A program made the position numbers and the translations under genes. Under the pieces are notes generated by a model. The model searched no databases, was not told where the DNA came from, and saw only the letters and a program-made list of their open reading frames with translations. Of a DNA stretch of 64,000 nucleotides, positions 1 to 11,285 are shown one piece after another (positions within the stretch are counted from its first letter, which is position 1; every line of letters starts with the position of its first letter). Origin of the DNA: Stenopsyche tienmushanensis (Eukaryota > Arthropoda > Insecta > Trichoptera > Stenopsychidae); assembly GCA_008973525.1 (NCBI GenBank), contig WACJ01000125.1:806001-870000 (forward strand). Reading direction: 5' to 3'.

Positions 1-51
1 TTTAGATCAGCACAGTTTGAATTGTTAATAGTTAACACGAATATTGACATC

Positions 52-57
52 TTTATT
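52..57 (-). promoter_or_regulatory. possible polyadenylation signal for the DFF40 gene
   Basis: AATAAA on the minus strand, about 275 bases past the DFF40 stop codon. It is the nearest canonical hexamer downstream. In DNA this AT-rich, chance occurrence is common, so the link is only positional. Confidence 0.3.
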
Positions 58-331
58 TCTCTCTTTGACACAGTAGTACTAAATATGCAACGATTCTGTA
101 CAAATCGATTGAATAATATCGAAACATTCAAGAAAATTATATCTAGGCTGATTAAAATTAAATTCTAATATTTCAATAAGCGATCATCGTTTAACTGTTA
201 AAGCGGGTGATATATAAATCAATGTCTTATGAAATGAAGTACAGTTGTTTTGAAATTCAGGCAATTAGCGTTATAGACGGAGCCCGGATTTAAATGTAAC
301 ATTGGATTTTTTTCGGAAAGCTATTATTTGG

Positions 332-1579
332 TTATATATGATTCACACTGTCTACTTCCATGGGATTGCTTAGTTTTTTAAAGTGGCATTCATCGCACAA
401 CACGTAGATTTGCTCGAACGGATCGTGGTCAGACTTGGGGTGGCACTCTAACTGGGCTAATTTCAAGTTGCTCCTGGAGAACAGTAATTTGTAGTAATCT
501 TCTGTAGATATGTGATGATTTTCAGTTGGCGTGTTGCAGTTTTTGCACGTTAGTTCTTTTGAATTACTCGCCTTCGTAATGCTGTTGAGAATATTCTTCC
601 TTTCGATGACGTGATCCAAAGTCCAGAGCGCGAATAGAGTTTTTTCTGTTTTCGAAGCGTAAGGATTTATGTAATGTTTCGAATTGCATTCTTTTTCATT
701 CCACGGGCCTTCGCATTTGAACACTCCTAATTCGTCGCAGAATTTGCCTTCTTTCGACGTTCTGTCGAAGTAATAGTTGTGGTATTCGTTTACTTTTAAG
801 ATGTTTTCGATTGACGTGAGGAATTTTTTATGTTTGATTTTGGTATTCGCGCATGACTTGGTCGCTTTGAATTTATCTTTCATATTATTGAGGTACACTT
901 TTATTCTCAACGTCGCTTTCTGTCTCATGTATTCCTCTTTAGTCTTGAAAATATATTTTTTTTCGAACCATTCAGGATGATCTTCGATATTAGACAGGTG
1001 GGGCTTATTGTTACTCTGAGATTTCATTGCATCCATTAAGACTTCCATAACTATTTTGGGATTGTCATTGACGAATTTTCTTATTTCTGTTCCACTCTGC
1101 ATGTACTCTTTGACATGTATCAATCCAAAGTTGTACTCTATGTCCGTGAATACTTTTTCTTTTTCTGCAACAATCACGAGATACGTTTCCGAAGAAAGTT
1201 TCTCCAGATCTTCGTTGTTGCTTATGAGATCTCCCGAAGTAGTGTAGCAATCGCACGGTGCTTCGATGTTGAGTTCTTTACCAGCTCGCTGCAAGAGGAC
1301 GTCAAGATTGTGTGCCACCAATCGTCGACTTATTGTTCGTCGGTTATTAGTTATTCTATAGATTTTTCCTCTTGGCAATACCAATAAGAGCACATCGGGT
1401 AGACACGTTTTGAGATAAGCGTCATCTGTTACGTGTGTTAGATCCTCGTATAGGTAGCAGATGCAATCTTCGTTGATGCTTAAAATCCTGCGGGCCCCTT
1501 CTATTAAATTGATGAGGTTAACAGGATTTATAAACAAGGTTTCTTTACGCAAATAATCTGTTACACTAAACTTCGTCAT
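332..1579 (-). CDS. Drep4: DFF40/CAD apoptotic DNase (caspase-activated DNase)
   Basis: A 415-residue single-exon ORF. Family role: the nuclease that cuts chromatin between nucleosomes in apoptosis, held inactive by DFF45/ICAD until caspases cleave the inhibitor. The N-terminal ~90 residues match a CIDE-N domain (CYLYEDLTHVTDD resembles the family LCLYEDGTELTED). The catalytic half has YFDRTSKEGKFCDELGVFKC (270-289), the zinc-type ligands C281, C289, C298 and H302, the WTLDHVIERK block with H323, and NLKLAQLECHPKSDH with C379, H380 and H385. All correspond to the CAD zinc site and catalytic histidines. Length fits a CAD (about 340 residues in human) with extra sequence after CIDE-N (100-150). 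An extra CxxC pair (C345/C348 and C395/C398) is not in human CAD. The start is the first Met of the frame; no introns are needed. The symbol follows the fly orthologue and orthology is inferred. Confidence 0.93.
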   Translation of the reverse strand: MTKFSVTDYLRKETLFINPVNLINLIEGARRILSINEDCICYLYEDLTHVTDDAYLKTCLPDVLLLVLPRGKIYRITNNRRTISRRLVAHNLDVLLQRAGKELNIEAPCDCYTTSGDLISNNEDLEKLSSETYLVIVAEKEKVFTDIEYNFGLIHVKEYMQSGTEIRKFVNDNPKIVMEVLMDAMKSQSNNKPHLSNIEDHPEWFEKKYIFKTKEEYMRQKATLRIKVYLNNMKDKFKATKSCANTKIKHKKFLTSIENILKVNEYHNYYFDRTSKEGKFCDELGVFKCEGPWNEKECNSKHYINPYASKTEKTLFALWTLDHVIERKNILNSITKASNSKELTCKNCNTPTENHHISTEDYYKLLFSRSNLKLAQLECHPKSDHDPFEQIYVLCDECHFKKLSNPMEVDSVNHI

Positions 1580-1819
1580 ATTGTTAAATATGTACCGAAC
1601 GAATGCTAAAGGCCAACTGATTTAGGATGCTCATACATTTTTGCGGTGGGGGAAATGACTTCATTTTTCTCGCAATAAAGTATAAAAATAGCTGATAACC
1701 GGCTAGTTGCTTCAACACTGTTATTTGCGGTCAATATTCAAATACCAATTCGTATTTAAATTTTAATAAAACAATTATGAATTCAACATAATGTGTCTGT
1801 GTATTTTGTCTATCTACAC

Positions 1820-2206
1820 CAGGGATCAAGACACTACGGCCCGCGGATTGAATTTGATTCGTCGCTTGTTTTTAATCTGGCCCTCGCGTTAATATTGATA
1901 TTTAGATGAAAATATTAAAATTAAAACATATTACTACTGGTTGTGTCAGCGGTTAACATGATTAGTTTTCGTGAACTTTAACCACCGTCAGTTTCTATTG
2001 AAGATTGAAACTGAATATCCTGACTTGAAAAAACTTCACCCAAGCAAAGAATGCTCAAAGTGTTAAGTATAGTTTTTCGTTGGAACTATTAGGGTTAATA
2101 AATAAATATTTTTTATTCGTTTTTTTTGTCAGTGTCTGCAAAATGTGGCTAAAAGCTTAAAAAAATACGATCTAGCCCTTTTTCATTATAAGTTTGTTGA
2201 TCCCTG
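1820..2206. mobile_element. short non-autonomous hAT-like element
   Basis: Ends are inverted: CAGGGATCAAG at the left and TTGATCCCTG at the right. The left end is followed by CTACGGCCCGCGG, a motif typical of hAT elements in animals. Inside, around 2010-2065, a short frame reads TEYPDLKKLHPSKECSKC-like, suggesting a scrap of transposase. No convincing 8-bp target duplication is left (atctacac versus aactagat), so the copy is old or one border is off. Confidence 0.55.
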
Positions 2207-3002
2207 AACTAGATGATGCTGCCAAAAGAATGACCTATTCATTTTTTAAATTTTATTTTGAATTCAATAGACCATGCAATGGATGTACTGACATCCTAGA
2301 CTCAGGATCATTCAATGATGCCCAAAGCAGATGTGAAAGAGATGCTATAGCAAAAGTGAATGAATAATGCACTATATGCTAGAAATAATGACTGTCATAA
2401 TAAAGATTGACAACAACCCAATATAAACTGTTTATAATCTAATAAACGTATTTTTTTATCAATGCACTTTTATGCGTTTAAGATTTTATAAGAAATTTTG
2501 CAGATGACATTAATGCTATTTTGTAGGGATACCACGTTGATCCTATACATATTGTTAGATTTAACCTATCTAATTTGAATAAGAATTTTCATTTAAAATA
2601 AACCAGGTTAAACCGAATGACTCCTATTCCAGAAGTACATTTATATTGAGTAACATTTTGGACATTGTTATGCCTGCGGATGTGGACATTAATTTGCTGG
2701 TTCCTGTTCCCACTGGTTCAAAAATGTATGCAATGATTAAACATACGTGCAGATGATTAGAGTCATGTAATGAACCAAATTATGGAATTGAATATTTTTT
2801 AGATAGCACGATGTAAAAATATGTTTTTTCGCGCCCCTTTGTGCTGTGTTAAATACTACTTAAATTGTCTATTATTATAACACAAAAAAACATTTATAAC
2901 GTTGGTTTATAATGTTAAATGGCTTGACAGTTTATTTGTCTATTATTTTGTAACCGTTCCCATCGAAAGACACATGGTCGCACTTAGAATTTCGTTATTA
3001 TT
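2207..3002. other. AT-rich intergenic stretch, no gene seen
   Basis: Short AT-rich frames only; no splice-consistent exon, repeat end or RNA gene recognised. Confidence 0.5.
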
Positions 3003-3120
3003 ATCATCATTATCATAGTACAGTCACATAATTATATAATGCACTGCGGGATTAGGACATTTTTAATGTCTATTCATGGGATAGGATCATATCCGTATTT
3101 CATACTTCATAGTGATAAGG
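3003..3120 (+). repeat. interspersed repeat, CACTGCGG family, copy 1
   Basis: An atcatcattatcat run followed by a CACTGCGGgattAGG block and a taggatcatatccgt tail. The same order recurs at 44960-45140 and 52010-52215. It resembles the widespread insect repeat built on catcatcat followed by CCACTGCTGGACATAGGCCT, often seen near RTE-type retrotransposon tails; that link is from memory of the motif, not a search. Confidence 0.5.
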
Positions 3121-3487
3121 ATCAACGTATCGATGTACGCAAGATTGAGCAGTTTTCATCAGAAATCATGATATTGAAAACTTTTCAAGGAGACTGTGAC
3201 TTTTCTGGATTACATGGAGTCCAGTTCCTTTTTTTCAAGGGTGGAAAACCTACTTGATACATAAAATTGCATCTCGAAATCGTTTCAATACACTTGTATA
3301 TAATGCTGCCTTTGCATATTTGAAAATAGGGAAGTTTTTTTTTAGGCAAGGCAAAAGAAGACAATATTGTTATGGTTGCGAAGTGAGATTCGCTTTTATC
3401 CCTTTTCAAAGTTTGCTACGCTTCTTACTGTTTATTTAAATTTTATCTTAAAATATTTGGTAGTTTTGAAGTTATAGCTATTTTTAC

Positions 3488-3900
3488 ATGAGATTTCGTC
3501 GCCCGTGGTACATCCCACTCTCGATTTTCCAGGTGCGGATTATCCGGTTTGCGGATTATCCATGCTTGAAAAATTTTAATTACCTTTTTAAAATTAAACA
3601 AAAGCATATTGAAAACATGATGAACGATGAACTTATGGTTGCAAAATGTTTGCCTCCTAATGAGACATCTTTAATTCAGCCAATGGACCGAAGCGTTATA
3701 CGAATTTCATCAACGAAATGTCTTTGTCGTCAAAATCTTCTGAAAACTTTTGCCAAGGAAGATGACAACTTGATCAATTCCTGGAAAAAATAAGGATATT
3801 GGATGCTTTATATAGAATAACACAAAAGTAAAGATTAAAATTAAAGCCAGTAACACTTCCTGACATGGAAACAGATGCATTTTGAAGAGAATAAAGCAAA
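3488..3900 (+). pseudogene. Tigger/pogo transposase remnant
   Basis: A terminal-repeat-like block (CTCGATTTTCCAGGTGCGG, then GGATTATCC) precedes a frame from about 3598 to 3790. It reads VAKCLPPNETSLIQPMDRSV, the PPNxTSxIQPMDQ signature of pogo/Tigger DDE transposases. The frame stops at 3790 (DDNLINSWKK*), and most of the N-terminal DNA-binding part is missing. Related sequence lies at 24240-24330. Confidence 0.75.
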
Positions 3901-3907
3901 TGATATA

Positions 3908-4457
3908 CAGTATACCTGCGGTAATCCGACAAACGTTTTACAAGGCTTTGTCGGACTATAGAGTACTGCCTCGACCCCTTGTAATCCGGATTTCTTTTGG
4001 AAAGGAGTACTTATAGTTATTATAGAATTAACGTCATAAATACAATGGCCATAGTAGTAATAAAAAATGAAAACCTGTTAACGTCATCAAATGTATTCCA
4101 TGACGATTTTTAAAGCGTTTTAACTATCTCATGCTAGCTACAAAGTCTTCTTTTTTGTTATCTCCTTGTAAAATAAGTTTGCTTTCATGGCCAATATAGA
4201 AATAGGTGTATGTCTGTTTCTTTCACGAAGAAACTACATATACAAAGCTTCCACCACCTCTAGATTTTTAGTTTTCTTGAAAGTTTGCCTCTTACTTGCC
4301 AATTTACAAAAATATTCATTACGCTTTAGGCGGTCCAGAATCACCATTTTCCATTTTTTTTATTACATAGACTAAGCTTTATCATACACGCGTGCTATAC
4401 TTTATTGGGATGTCAGACTACAAGGGGCCCGGATTAGACCGGAGCCGGATTACGGCA
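3908..4457. mobile_element. Tigger-like non-autonomous element
   Basis: The left end carries GCGGTAATCCG, then CCCCTTGTAATCCGG. The right end, reversed, carries GCCGTAATCCGG, then CCCCTTGTAGTCTG. These long imperfect inverted repeats bound about 550 bases with no intact gene. The aatccgg repeats resemble Tigger ends. It abuts the transposase remnant at 3488-3900 and may be its 3' half. Confidence 0.5.
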
Positions 4458-4604
4458 AAATTATTGAAAAAAATTCAAAAAATGTACTCGTATATATATT
4501 TTTTAATATTTTGGTCACTTATCTGCTTAAATTTGAACGTTTTTCTTAATAAATACTTAGTATTAAAATTATAAAACATTTGTTGTTGTTGTAAATATGA
4601 TATC

Positions 4605-5260
4605 AAACTTGGGTCTATTTTTATGCGATTTCGAAGTTATGCGATTTTCAAATATAATGGAACCTATCCCTCATTATTGTATATAGTTCAAGTCTTTTTT
4701 TATGCGGAATGCGCATAAAAAAATCTAAAATTTAGACTAGTGCAGGTTACAACCGTTAAAGTGTGATTTTGTATAGGGCGATGGGCGATTGGAATTGTTT
4801 TTAGCTCCGGCAACTTTCATCCCCACCATCTAGCGCTTATTGGTCACGTGTCTTATTGTGTACATCACGTTTGATATTTTTTCTCAAAATAATGTCGATG
4901 AATTGCTTGATGATACTCCATTGAATGACGTTGATATTCTTGGTTCGATTTTATATGGCAGCATAGAAATAGAAGATGATATTGAAATGGAAGAACCTCC
5001 TGCCCCCCTTATTCTAAAGATTAGAGGCTAGTCAACGTTTGCAATATATTAGAAAATCTATTTATTGTACATGACTCAAATTCTGAACGAGCTTTCAAAT
5101 TTCAACGCGAGCTTAAGAATTGCATGTCTCCATATCATGAGCCTTGCCTTCATGAACTAGTTATTTCATTCAGTGATGAAAGTGATTAAAGTGATACGAT
5201 TATCGTTTAAAATACATTTTAATAAAGCAATTTTATGATAACTATGTATTGTGTTTTTAT
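4605..5260 (+). pseudogene. decayed pogo-like element with acidic C-terminal tail frame
   Basis: Begins with ttatgcgatttcgaagttatgcg and a facing atgcgcataaaaaaa, the style of Tigger-like ends. A frame at 4840-5031 reads DELLDDTPLNDVDILGS with a run of acidic residues, and a second frame near 5090-5190 reads SNSERAFKFQRELKNC and ends SFSDESD. Both suit the acidic C-terminal tail of a pogo transposase. Broken by stops and a frameshift; assignment is tentative. Confidence 0.35.
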
Positions 5261-5579
5261 TTTTATGATTTTTTTATTAACCGATAATGATTACACTGTT
5301 GATTCATATCAAAGTAGGATATGGATGAAGTTATTCATTATGAGCGCTACGTAGATGGTGTTTATAGGTTAACATTTATAATTTTGTCATGAACATTGAG
5401 GGATTGATAAATAGTTTTCTTGCTCTTTTCGTGAATTGAATTATTGATGCGTGCCACGCTTTGAGGAGCTTTGAGAAAAATAATATAATTGCAGCAGCCA
5501 TGTGCTCGATATCTCTATTACAGTTGTCGTCCAATGATGCGTCACCAGCAGTCTCATGTTGTGGGCGCCAATTCGGCAT

Positions 5580-5828
5580 CTGAAATGGTAGTCTCCTATT
5601 AACCGGCGGGAATATCGGTGGGTGGGTAGCTCCCTCGCAGTCTCCCTTTTTGACGATACCTCTCTCTGTCTTCGTCCTCCCTGTGGATGCTGGAGCCTCT
5701 CCTGTAATTGAGTTTCGGTCGACTCCTGTGATCTATCTACTTAAGTCACTCTCCGGGGCGTAATCAACGCACTCGCGACCTCTCACCATAAATTTATTTT
5801 CTTAATTGAATTTTGGACCTTGCAAAGT
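5580..5828 (+). other. possible 5' non-coding exon
   Basis: A locally GC-richer, CT-rich block ending at CTTGCAAA followed by GTGAGTG, a good donor site. It has no long frame of its own. It lies about 1 kb upstream of the proline-rich coding exon at 6822-7384 and could be its leader exon; this link is inference. Confidence 0.3.
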
Positions 5829-6821
5829 GAGTGTCATGTATGTGTGAAGCTTCGACAATTGACGTCAGTGTTGAATACATCATATTTGTGATATAAAAGT
5901 CAACACAGTGTAATTTTTATCGCGTTTCTGTGTTTGTACTGCCCGGTCATCTCGAATGACGTGTTGAATAAATTTACATATGTTCAAGTTTTCGATTTAT
6001 TAAAAACGATAAGCACAATTTGTACAACGAACAAATAATGATGCTCAAATTTGCATGTGATAGTTCGAGCGGCACTTAGTTTTTATGATAATACTTATGG
6101 ATCAACCTAATATATTTAACAAATCATTTTCTAGGGAAATAAGGGGGTTTTAAGTGTGGTGGATTTTCATTAGTTTTCACATATGTATTAATTTTGTAAA
6201 TGTATAATTAAACAGCTCAGTTTTATTAATCGACTAAGCATTTAATATTTCAGAATCAGGAAATCAGGGCGAATCTCGATCAAATGATGGATTAGGAATA
6301 TAATTGTTAGAAGAATGATATGCATAATCAATGTGATTTGACTATCATATGCGCTTCATCAGCTAGAATAAATATGATGAATTGTTAATAAATTCATTGG
6401 TAAAATGATTTATACTTATTCTAGAACGAATATATGGAAAACTAATAAAACACAGATGTAATAGCATGCAACATCAGTAACGTTGACTTGTTTATCTATG
6501 TGTCCTCCGGTTCCTTCTCCTTTTTTACCTTATTAATAATTCTCGAGGGTCAGTTTTAAGCACTTTCATACCAATTAAATTTATCATCTTGAAAATGATG
6601 AAGCATTTCGTTTTTCTTGTTAAAAGATAATCAAAATTATAATCCCTCCAATGCATTATTTCGGTAAGAAATGCGCCTCTTGAGAGAGAATTATAAAAAT
6701 TAAATTTACGCTGGATTACTAAACTACAAATTCCGATTTTATTCGATACGAATCTCAAATAAATGACAAATGCTAAAATTTGTGTGATATTTAACAGGAA
6801 GATTGTGATGCTCAAAATTAG
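5829..6821 (+). other. AT-rich stretch, possible intron
   Basis: Between the putative donor at 5829 and the putative acceptor at 6820-6821. No gene recognised. The 157-codon minus-strand frame at 6525-6998 overlaps the better plus-strand coding exon and has a hydrophobic AT-driven composition. Confidence 0.3.
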
Positions 6822-7384
6822 ATGGTGATTATCTTCGACGATGCGAAAAATTAGATGACATTCTAAAGAACCACATGGATTGCATAAGCAGAAAATTAAA
6901 AGAGCGAACGTCTCCGCCGCCACTTCCCCCCAAGCCTTCAGCGCCGCCTGCTGATCTTCGCTACCCCCCACAAGTTCCTTACTATCATCCCCCCGCATCT
7001 AATCGTGTCAACTATGAAAATCGAGTGCATGTACAACCGCAATACTTCTCCCCGGTTGAAGATTTTACTCATGGATCATTTAACGAGTCTTGCGAAGCAT
7101 TCGTTGAAAAATTTCAAGTTTTTCCCGTTTTCACTCTATTGGAAGAATACAGTTCTTCAATTCCATTAATCGAACGCAATTCTTCCGGAGGATCGTCTTC
7201 GTCTCCCTTACCTGTGCCGAGGAGAAGGCGCACTTCATTGCCTAGGGGTGCACTCGTACCAGATTCTTCTCCAATTTTTGTTCGTATCCAATCGAACAGC
7301 ACCGACTATCAAACCAACAGAGAAAGCAGTCGCAGAGGGAGTATAAATTCGGTCAGTAAGATGAAATCAATAAGTTTGAGCTAA
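6822..7384 (+). CDS. unrecognised proline-rich protein, probably the 3' coding exon
   Basis: The frame is open from after a stop at 6806-6808 to the stop at 7384. It reads GDYLRRCEKLDDILKNH before the first Met (6875), then a polyproline stretch SPPPLPPKPSAPPADLRYPP, an SH3/WW-ligand-like motif. A Ser-rich segment with two basic patches follows (PVPRRRRTSLPRGA, RESSRRGSINSV), the latter kinase-site-like. The sense upstream of the Met and an AG at 6820-6821 suggest a terminal exon spliced to earlier coding; otherwise it is a 169-residue protein starting at 6875. No signal peptide or membrane segment. AATAAA at 7648-7653 suits its 3' end. I do not recognise the family. Confidence 0.5.
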
Positions 7385-7647
7385 CACATATGCACCAAGT
7401 TTGCATGTAAGAGTTATTTGACACTCACCGTTTGTCTGTTTTGTAAGATTAATTGATTAAGCGATTGTTACATGTGATCGGTCGATTCTGTTGCCGGTTC
7501 GTAGGACGAATTATCTTGATTGTTAATTAATCATTTGAAGGGGGATTGTAGTTTTGTGAACTTGATGCAGTATATTAACTTTGAGAATACGACTAAATAT
7601 ATATTTTTCGTCCGAAATGTTATTTTGTGTATTTTTTTAATATTAGA

Positions 7648-7653
7648 AATAAA
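7648..7653 (+). promoter_or_regulatory. possible polyadenylation signal
   Basis: AATAAA 264 bases beyond the stop of the proline-rich exon. Confidence 0.3.
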
Positions 7654-7883
7654 ATGAATAACTTCACTTGATACGTGCTTCAGCAATATTATAATAATTC
7701 GAACAAATTAAATATATATTTTTTGTCCAAATATAATGTCATGGTACTAGCCAACTCCAGCATTAAATTCAAATTCATCTTGATATTGCATAAAATTACA
7801 GTGTGACTTTATTCAGCTAAAAATTCGATTTAAATTTATAATAGTCAGTTAAGCTTATAATTTACTTGCATACGTTGCAATTA

Positions 7884-8260
7884 GGGATCCCAAATATTTG
7901 TAAAATCAATTATTCGAATAACGAATATAAAACTGGTATAATATTCGAATATTCTAGATATATACGAGGATGATTCAAATATAACCCGGAATTTTGCTGT
8001 ACAAATTTATTAGTGATATTTAAAAATATAAATCTTATATTTTAATTTTCTACATGGCTTCATTAGAAATATATTTATTCTGTCGGATAGAAAACTTCTT
8101 GATCCCATCACCGAAGAAAAAAAGCGAGAAGTTGCATCCTCTGTTGCGCAACACGTGATTATTCGATTTCTCATAAACGAAGGTGTGAAATCAAGTAAAA
8201 TTTTGAAGATTTTGGTTTCAAACAAAATCAAAAAGATCAGAATTTTATTTAAATTTAAAT
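7884..8260. mobile_element. old DNA-transposon debris (hAT-like end and mariner-like HTH scrap)
   Basis: TAGGGATCCCAAATATTTG at 7884 followed by repeated attcgaat blocks resembles a degenerate hAT end; a similar end lies at 19767. The frame at about 8105-8215 (+) reads REVASSVAQHVIIRFLINEG, which recalls the helix-turn-helix N-terminus of mariner transposases. No element borders can be set. Confidence 0.35.
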
Positions 8261-8317
8261 GATATATATTTTAAAACTAAAAGTGCATTGAACGTTTTTA
8301 CTTTTAAACTTGACCAT

Positions 8318-8909
8318 CTCTGTCTGATCTGATTTTGGAAGCCAGGCAACTTGCTGCTGAAAATGCACGCTCAGCCTCTACGCTCGTTGGAAGTATCGTC
8401 ATCAGATTTTTAAATGCTAGTTCGAGTTGATGACCGCATGAGCCCCCATTTTCGTACAACACCATCAATGCGACTGATAAAATTCTTTTCTGCTGAGACA
8501 CGGACTAAAACTTGCAAAATTCCCTTTTTCCGATGGTACAGATGAATACTTATGTACTATAATATATGTATTTATTATATTTCATATCGATATTCCCATT
8601 ATTAGAGTCGAAGTGTAGTAAATACATCACCGGTAGGAGAAGGTTAATATAACAATTTGAAAAACATATATGTACTGTATATATGTATACATAGATTAGG
8701 CCATTACTGCGTCCTAGGTGTCGCCTAAGCTCGCCAATTAGTAGTTACGTCACTGTTTCCAAGCGTCCAGATTTCGACGGGAGTGTCTCGATTTAGTAAC
8801 CTTCATCGTGCTGATGAGTGTACGATTTCTGTTAGATAAAAATTTCAATCCCGAATTTTTCGGGATTACGTTTACTAGTTCCGGGATTCATGAACACCTA
8901 AGACTGTCC
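8318..8909 (-). mobile_element. CCCGGGAT hAT family, copy 1 (truncated both ends)
   Basis: Minus-strand homologue of the intact copy at 45292-46242. It contains a frame (8304-8501) reading PTSVEAERAFSAASCLASKI, the hAT C-terminal dimerisation signature, and the shared block ending cgggattcatgaacacctaa. Both terminal TAGGGAATCC repeats are missing, so no target duplication can be seen. Confidence 0.75.
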
Positions 8910-10189
8910 ATAAAACGTGGTTAGTATTGTATTTCTTCTTCTATTCGCGTTTATAAGTATTCATTTCGGATTCGGAGATATTTGATTGGTGCTTCATTCA
9001 GAAATTGTCGTGGATTTGATAAAAAGTTTAGTTATAGTTCTTTGATTTTTTTTACAGATATTAGTTACATATTTTATCTCGTGTTGTTTGGCAAAATAGA
9101 CCTTTATTTCTGAGTTTGTATTTATTTATATATCTAGTAGTGCTTTTGTCTGGATTCTGCAGTTCAAAATTAATAGCACGAAGTACACAAACGGATTTGT
9201 TTTGTAGCTAATTTCGAAGGGTTGATTCTGTTGATTTTTTAGCGGTGTAAGTAAATTCCGTTGTTAGTCTTCCATTAAAATTTGGCGTAAAATAGGATTT
9301 TTATATTCAGGCGAGATACCAAATTGTTTGTCGTCATTTTCGTATGTATTGCCATATAATTTTTCATAGCAGAAGAAGGCGATCCTGTACAATTAAGTTT
9401 TCTTGATATTTTTTGTTTGATGACGATAATCATATCACTGGCTCTTTTAGGACATGGTTATCACTTTTTAAGGATATTAGCTGGGCGCTTCAATTAATGC
9501 TATTGAATTTACTGAATGAAAAGTTTTATTTATATTCGATGGATCATAAGGGTTTTTATGTGAATTTGACGTGTTTGAAACATAATTTCTAAATTTTTCA
9601 TTAATGATTAAAAAGCGAAAAAATGTCACGTTCATGGTTAATACGACAGAGCATCGAGCATTATATTTTAACGATCTGAACGCAGAACAATAACATTTTC
9701 TCACTCTCTTCTATATAATGTTTACGAAAGCTTTACTTTATGAGCACCCGTAAAGAATGGTTGTTATGTTTGTAGCTCAACAGTTCGTTGGCTTTTATTG
9801 GCGTTGGGAGTTCGTTATTTTTGGTTTTCTTTAATCTTGAAAGATCATCCTGTCCTCACGAATGTGCAGTCTATAATTAATGGATTTCTTTCATTAAAGC
9901 GGTTTGGATTTTATTACAGGAGAATACTACGATCATTCGAATAAGCAATAACAGCTTGATATTGAATAAATCATTTTAGAGAATTTTCAATTTACACTGC
10001 TAATTGTGAGAGATAGGTGGTTTCTGGTTGTGTGCATTTTCAGAGAATTTCAAAAACAAATATTGCAGGTTATCTTATGTCCTTGATTTTTGAAATCTTT
10101 GATAAAAGATTTTCGATTTAACCCTCAATGTCAATGAAAGTGGTCTGGCTGGAAAGTGATCTGGATTATGTTTAAAAATGCTGTTGAAA
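8910..10189. other. AT-rich intergenic stretch, no gene seen
   Basis: Only short frames with AT-driven composition; no splice-consistent exons or repeat borders recognised. Confidence 0.5.
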
Positions 10190-11130
10190 AACTGGCTCCT
10201 CGCATTTCTTACATACATATCGTAGTTTTTTTAAGCTTGTCGTTCACCCGGTCAATTCTGCTTGACGATATCTAGCATATTCATTTCTATGTTCATCTTT
10301 TCTTCTATCTTTGGAGTCACCAGCTGATGCCTTAGAATTTATAAACATTTTTGGCGTACATCGGTAGGATAATTAGTTCTCTGGTTCAAATTCTTATAAA
10401 CTATGAATTATGCCAATGTTGCAATATCCAGCATATTGTAGAAAAAAAGCAGCAGTTTTTTATGCGTGGTGCACAAAAGGAACAGTTTTCTAGCTAGTAG
10501 AGGAAGCTAGTGCCAACAAACTAACAACTCTAGCTTTGTATAAACAGAACTAATTTCGTTTTTAAGCTATTTTTTGTAGCTCAAAAACTGAAATAGAGAT
10601 ACCACCCTCCCAGCTTACCGGCACCTGCTTGCTCTACTAGCTTGAAAACCAGCCTCGTGTGCATCGGGCATTGATGTGCCCCAAGCATCTGGCCATAACA
10701 TCAACACCTCCCTTGTGCTTGTAAAATAACATTACTTGTGCCTTTTGGGTTTCTCCAACAACTTCGGTATTATAATGGACAGTTAATAATGGGAAAAGAG
10801 CGTTTGTTTTTTTCGGAATGTATGAAATAGCTGCAACATTGTCTGTAAATCCAAACACGGATGAATATATTGGACGACGTTGTTTTCGCAATATTTCTTT
10901 CGGTATACATTTTTTATTCCGGTGGATAGTCCTAACAAAAGTAAGCCCTGCCTGCTGGAGTTTTCCACGCTATCAAAAGTTATGAAATAGTTGTCAGTAA
11001 TAACCGTCCACCCGTTTCCTTTGTATTAATACCTGCCAGTTTATTCCAGTAATACCTTTTCACCTAAGTTGACTGCTTTCTGGCCTCCTTTTTCTTTCCA
11101 GTATACAGGATAACTTTAAAAGGGTATCCA
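10190..11130 (-). pseudogene. decayed piggyBac transposase
   Basis: Read on the minus strand, the frames follow the piggyBac order. First GNGWTVITDNYFITFDS (the DNxFTS-type block with a catalytic Asp), then IYSSVFGFTDNVAAISYIPK, KAQVMLFYKHKGGVDVMARC (the YNKxKGGVDxMD block), and toward 10450 a scrap resembling LFYNMLDIA. Frameshifts and stops split it into at least three pieces. The Asp of the usual GGVDxMD second motif is replaced by Ala (VMARC). The N-terminal half is not visible. Confidence 0.75.
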
Positions 11131-11162
11131 TTTCCTGAATCACAGACTCACCATCTGGTTTT

Positions 11163-11285
11163 TACAGACATATGGTGCAAAAAAATTTTTGCAGCACAGG
11201 TAAAAGAAAAATATGATATTAAATATGGGTTTTTCTAAACATATGATGCGAAAGGATTTCTTACAACATAGGTAAAAATGCTGAT
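11163..11285. repeat. imperfect tandem duplication (~70-base unit)
   Basis: Two units share acatatgRtgcRaa...tttYttRcaRcaYaggtaaaa. On the minus strand they give FYLCCKKSFRIICLEKP and FYLCCKNFFAPYVCKN, so the duplication is visible at both DNA and translated level. No function suggested. Confidence 0.45.

Noticed and set aside
6525..6998. 157-codon minus-strand frame
   Set aside because: It overlaps the plus-strand proline-rich exon, is rich in Ile/Leu/Phe from AT composition, and has no recognisable motif.
8010..8231. 73-codon minus-strand frame
   Set aside because: The plus strand gives a more plausible mariner HTH-like reading across the same bases.
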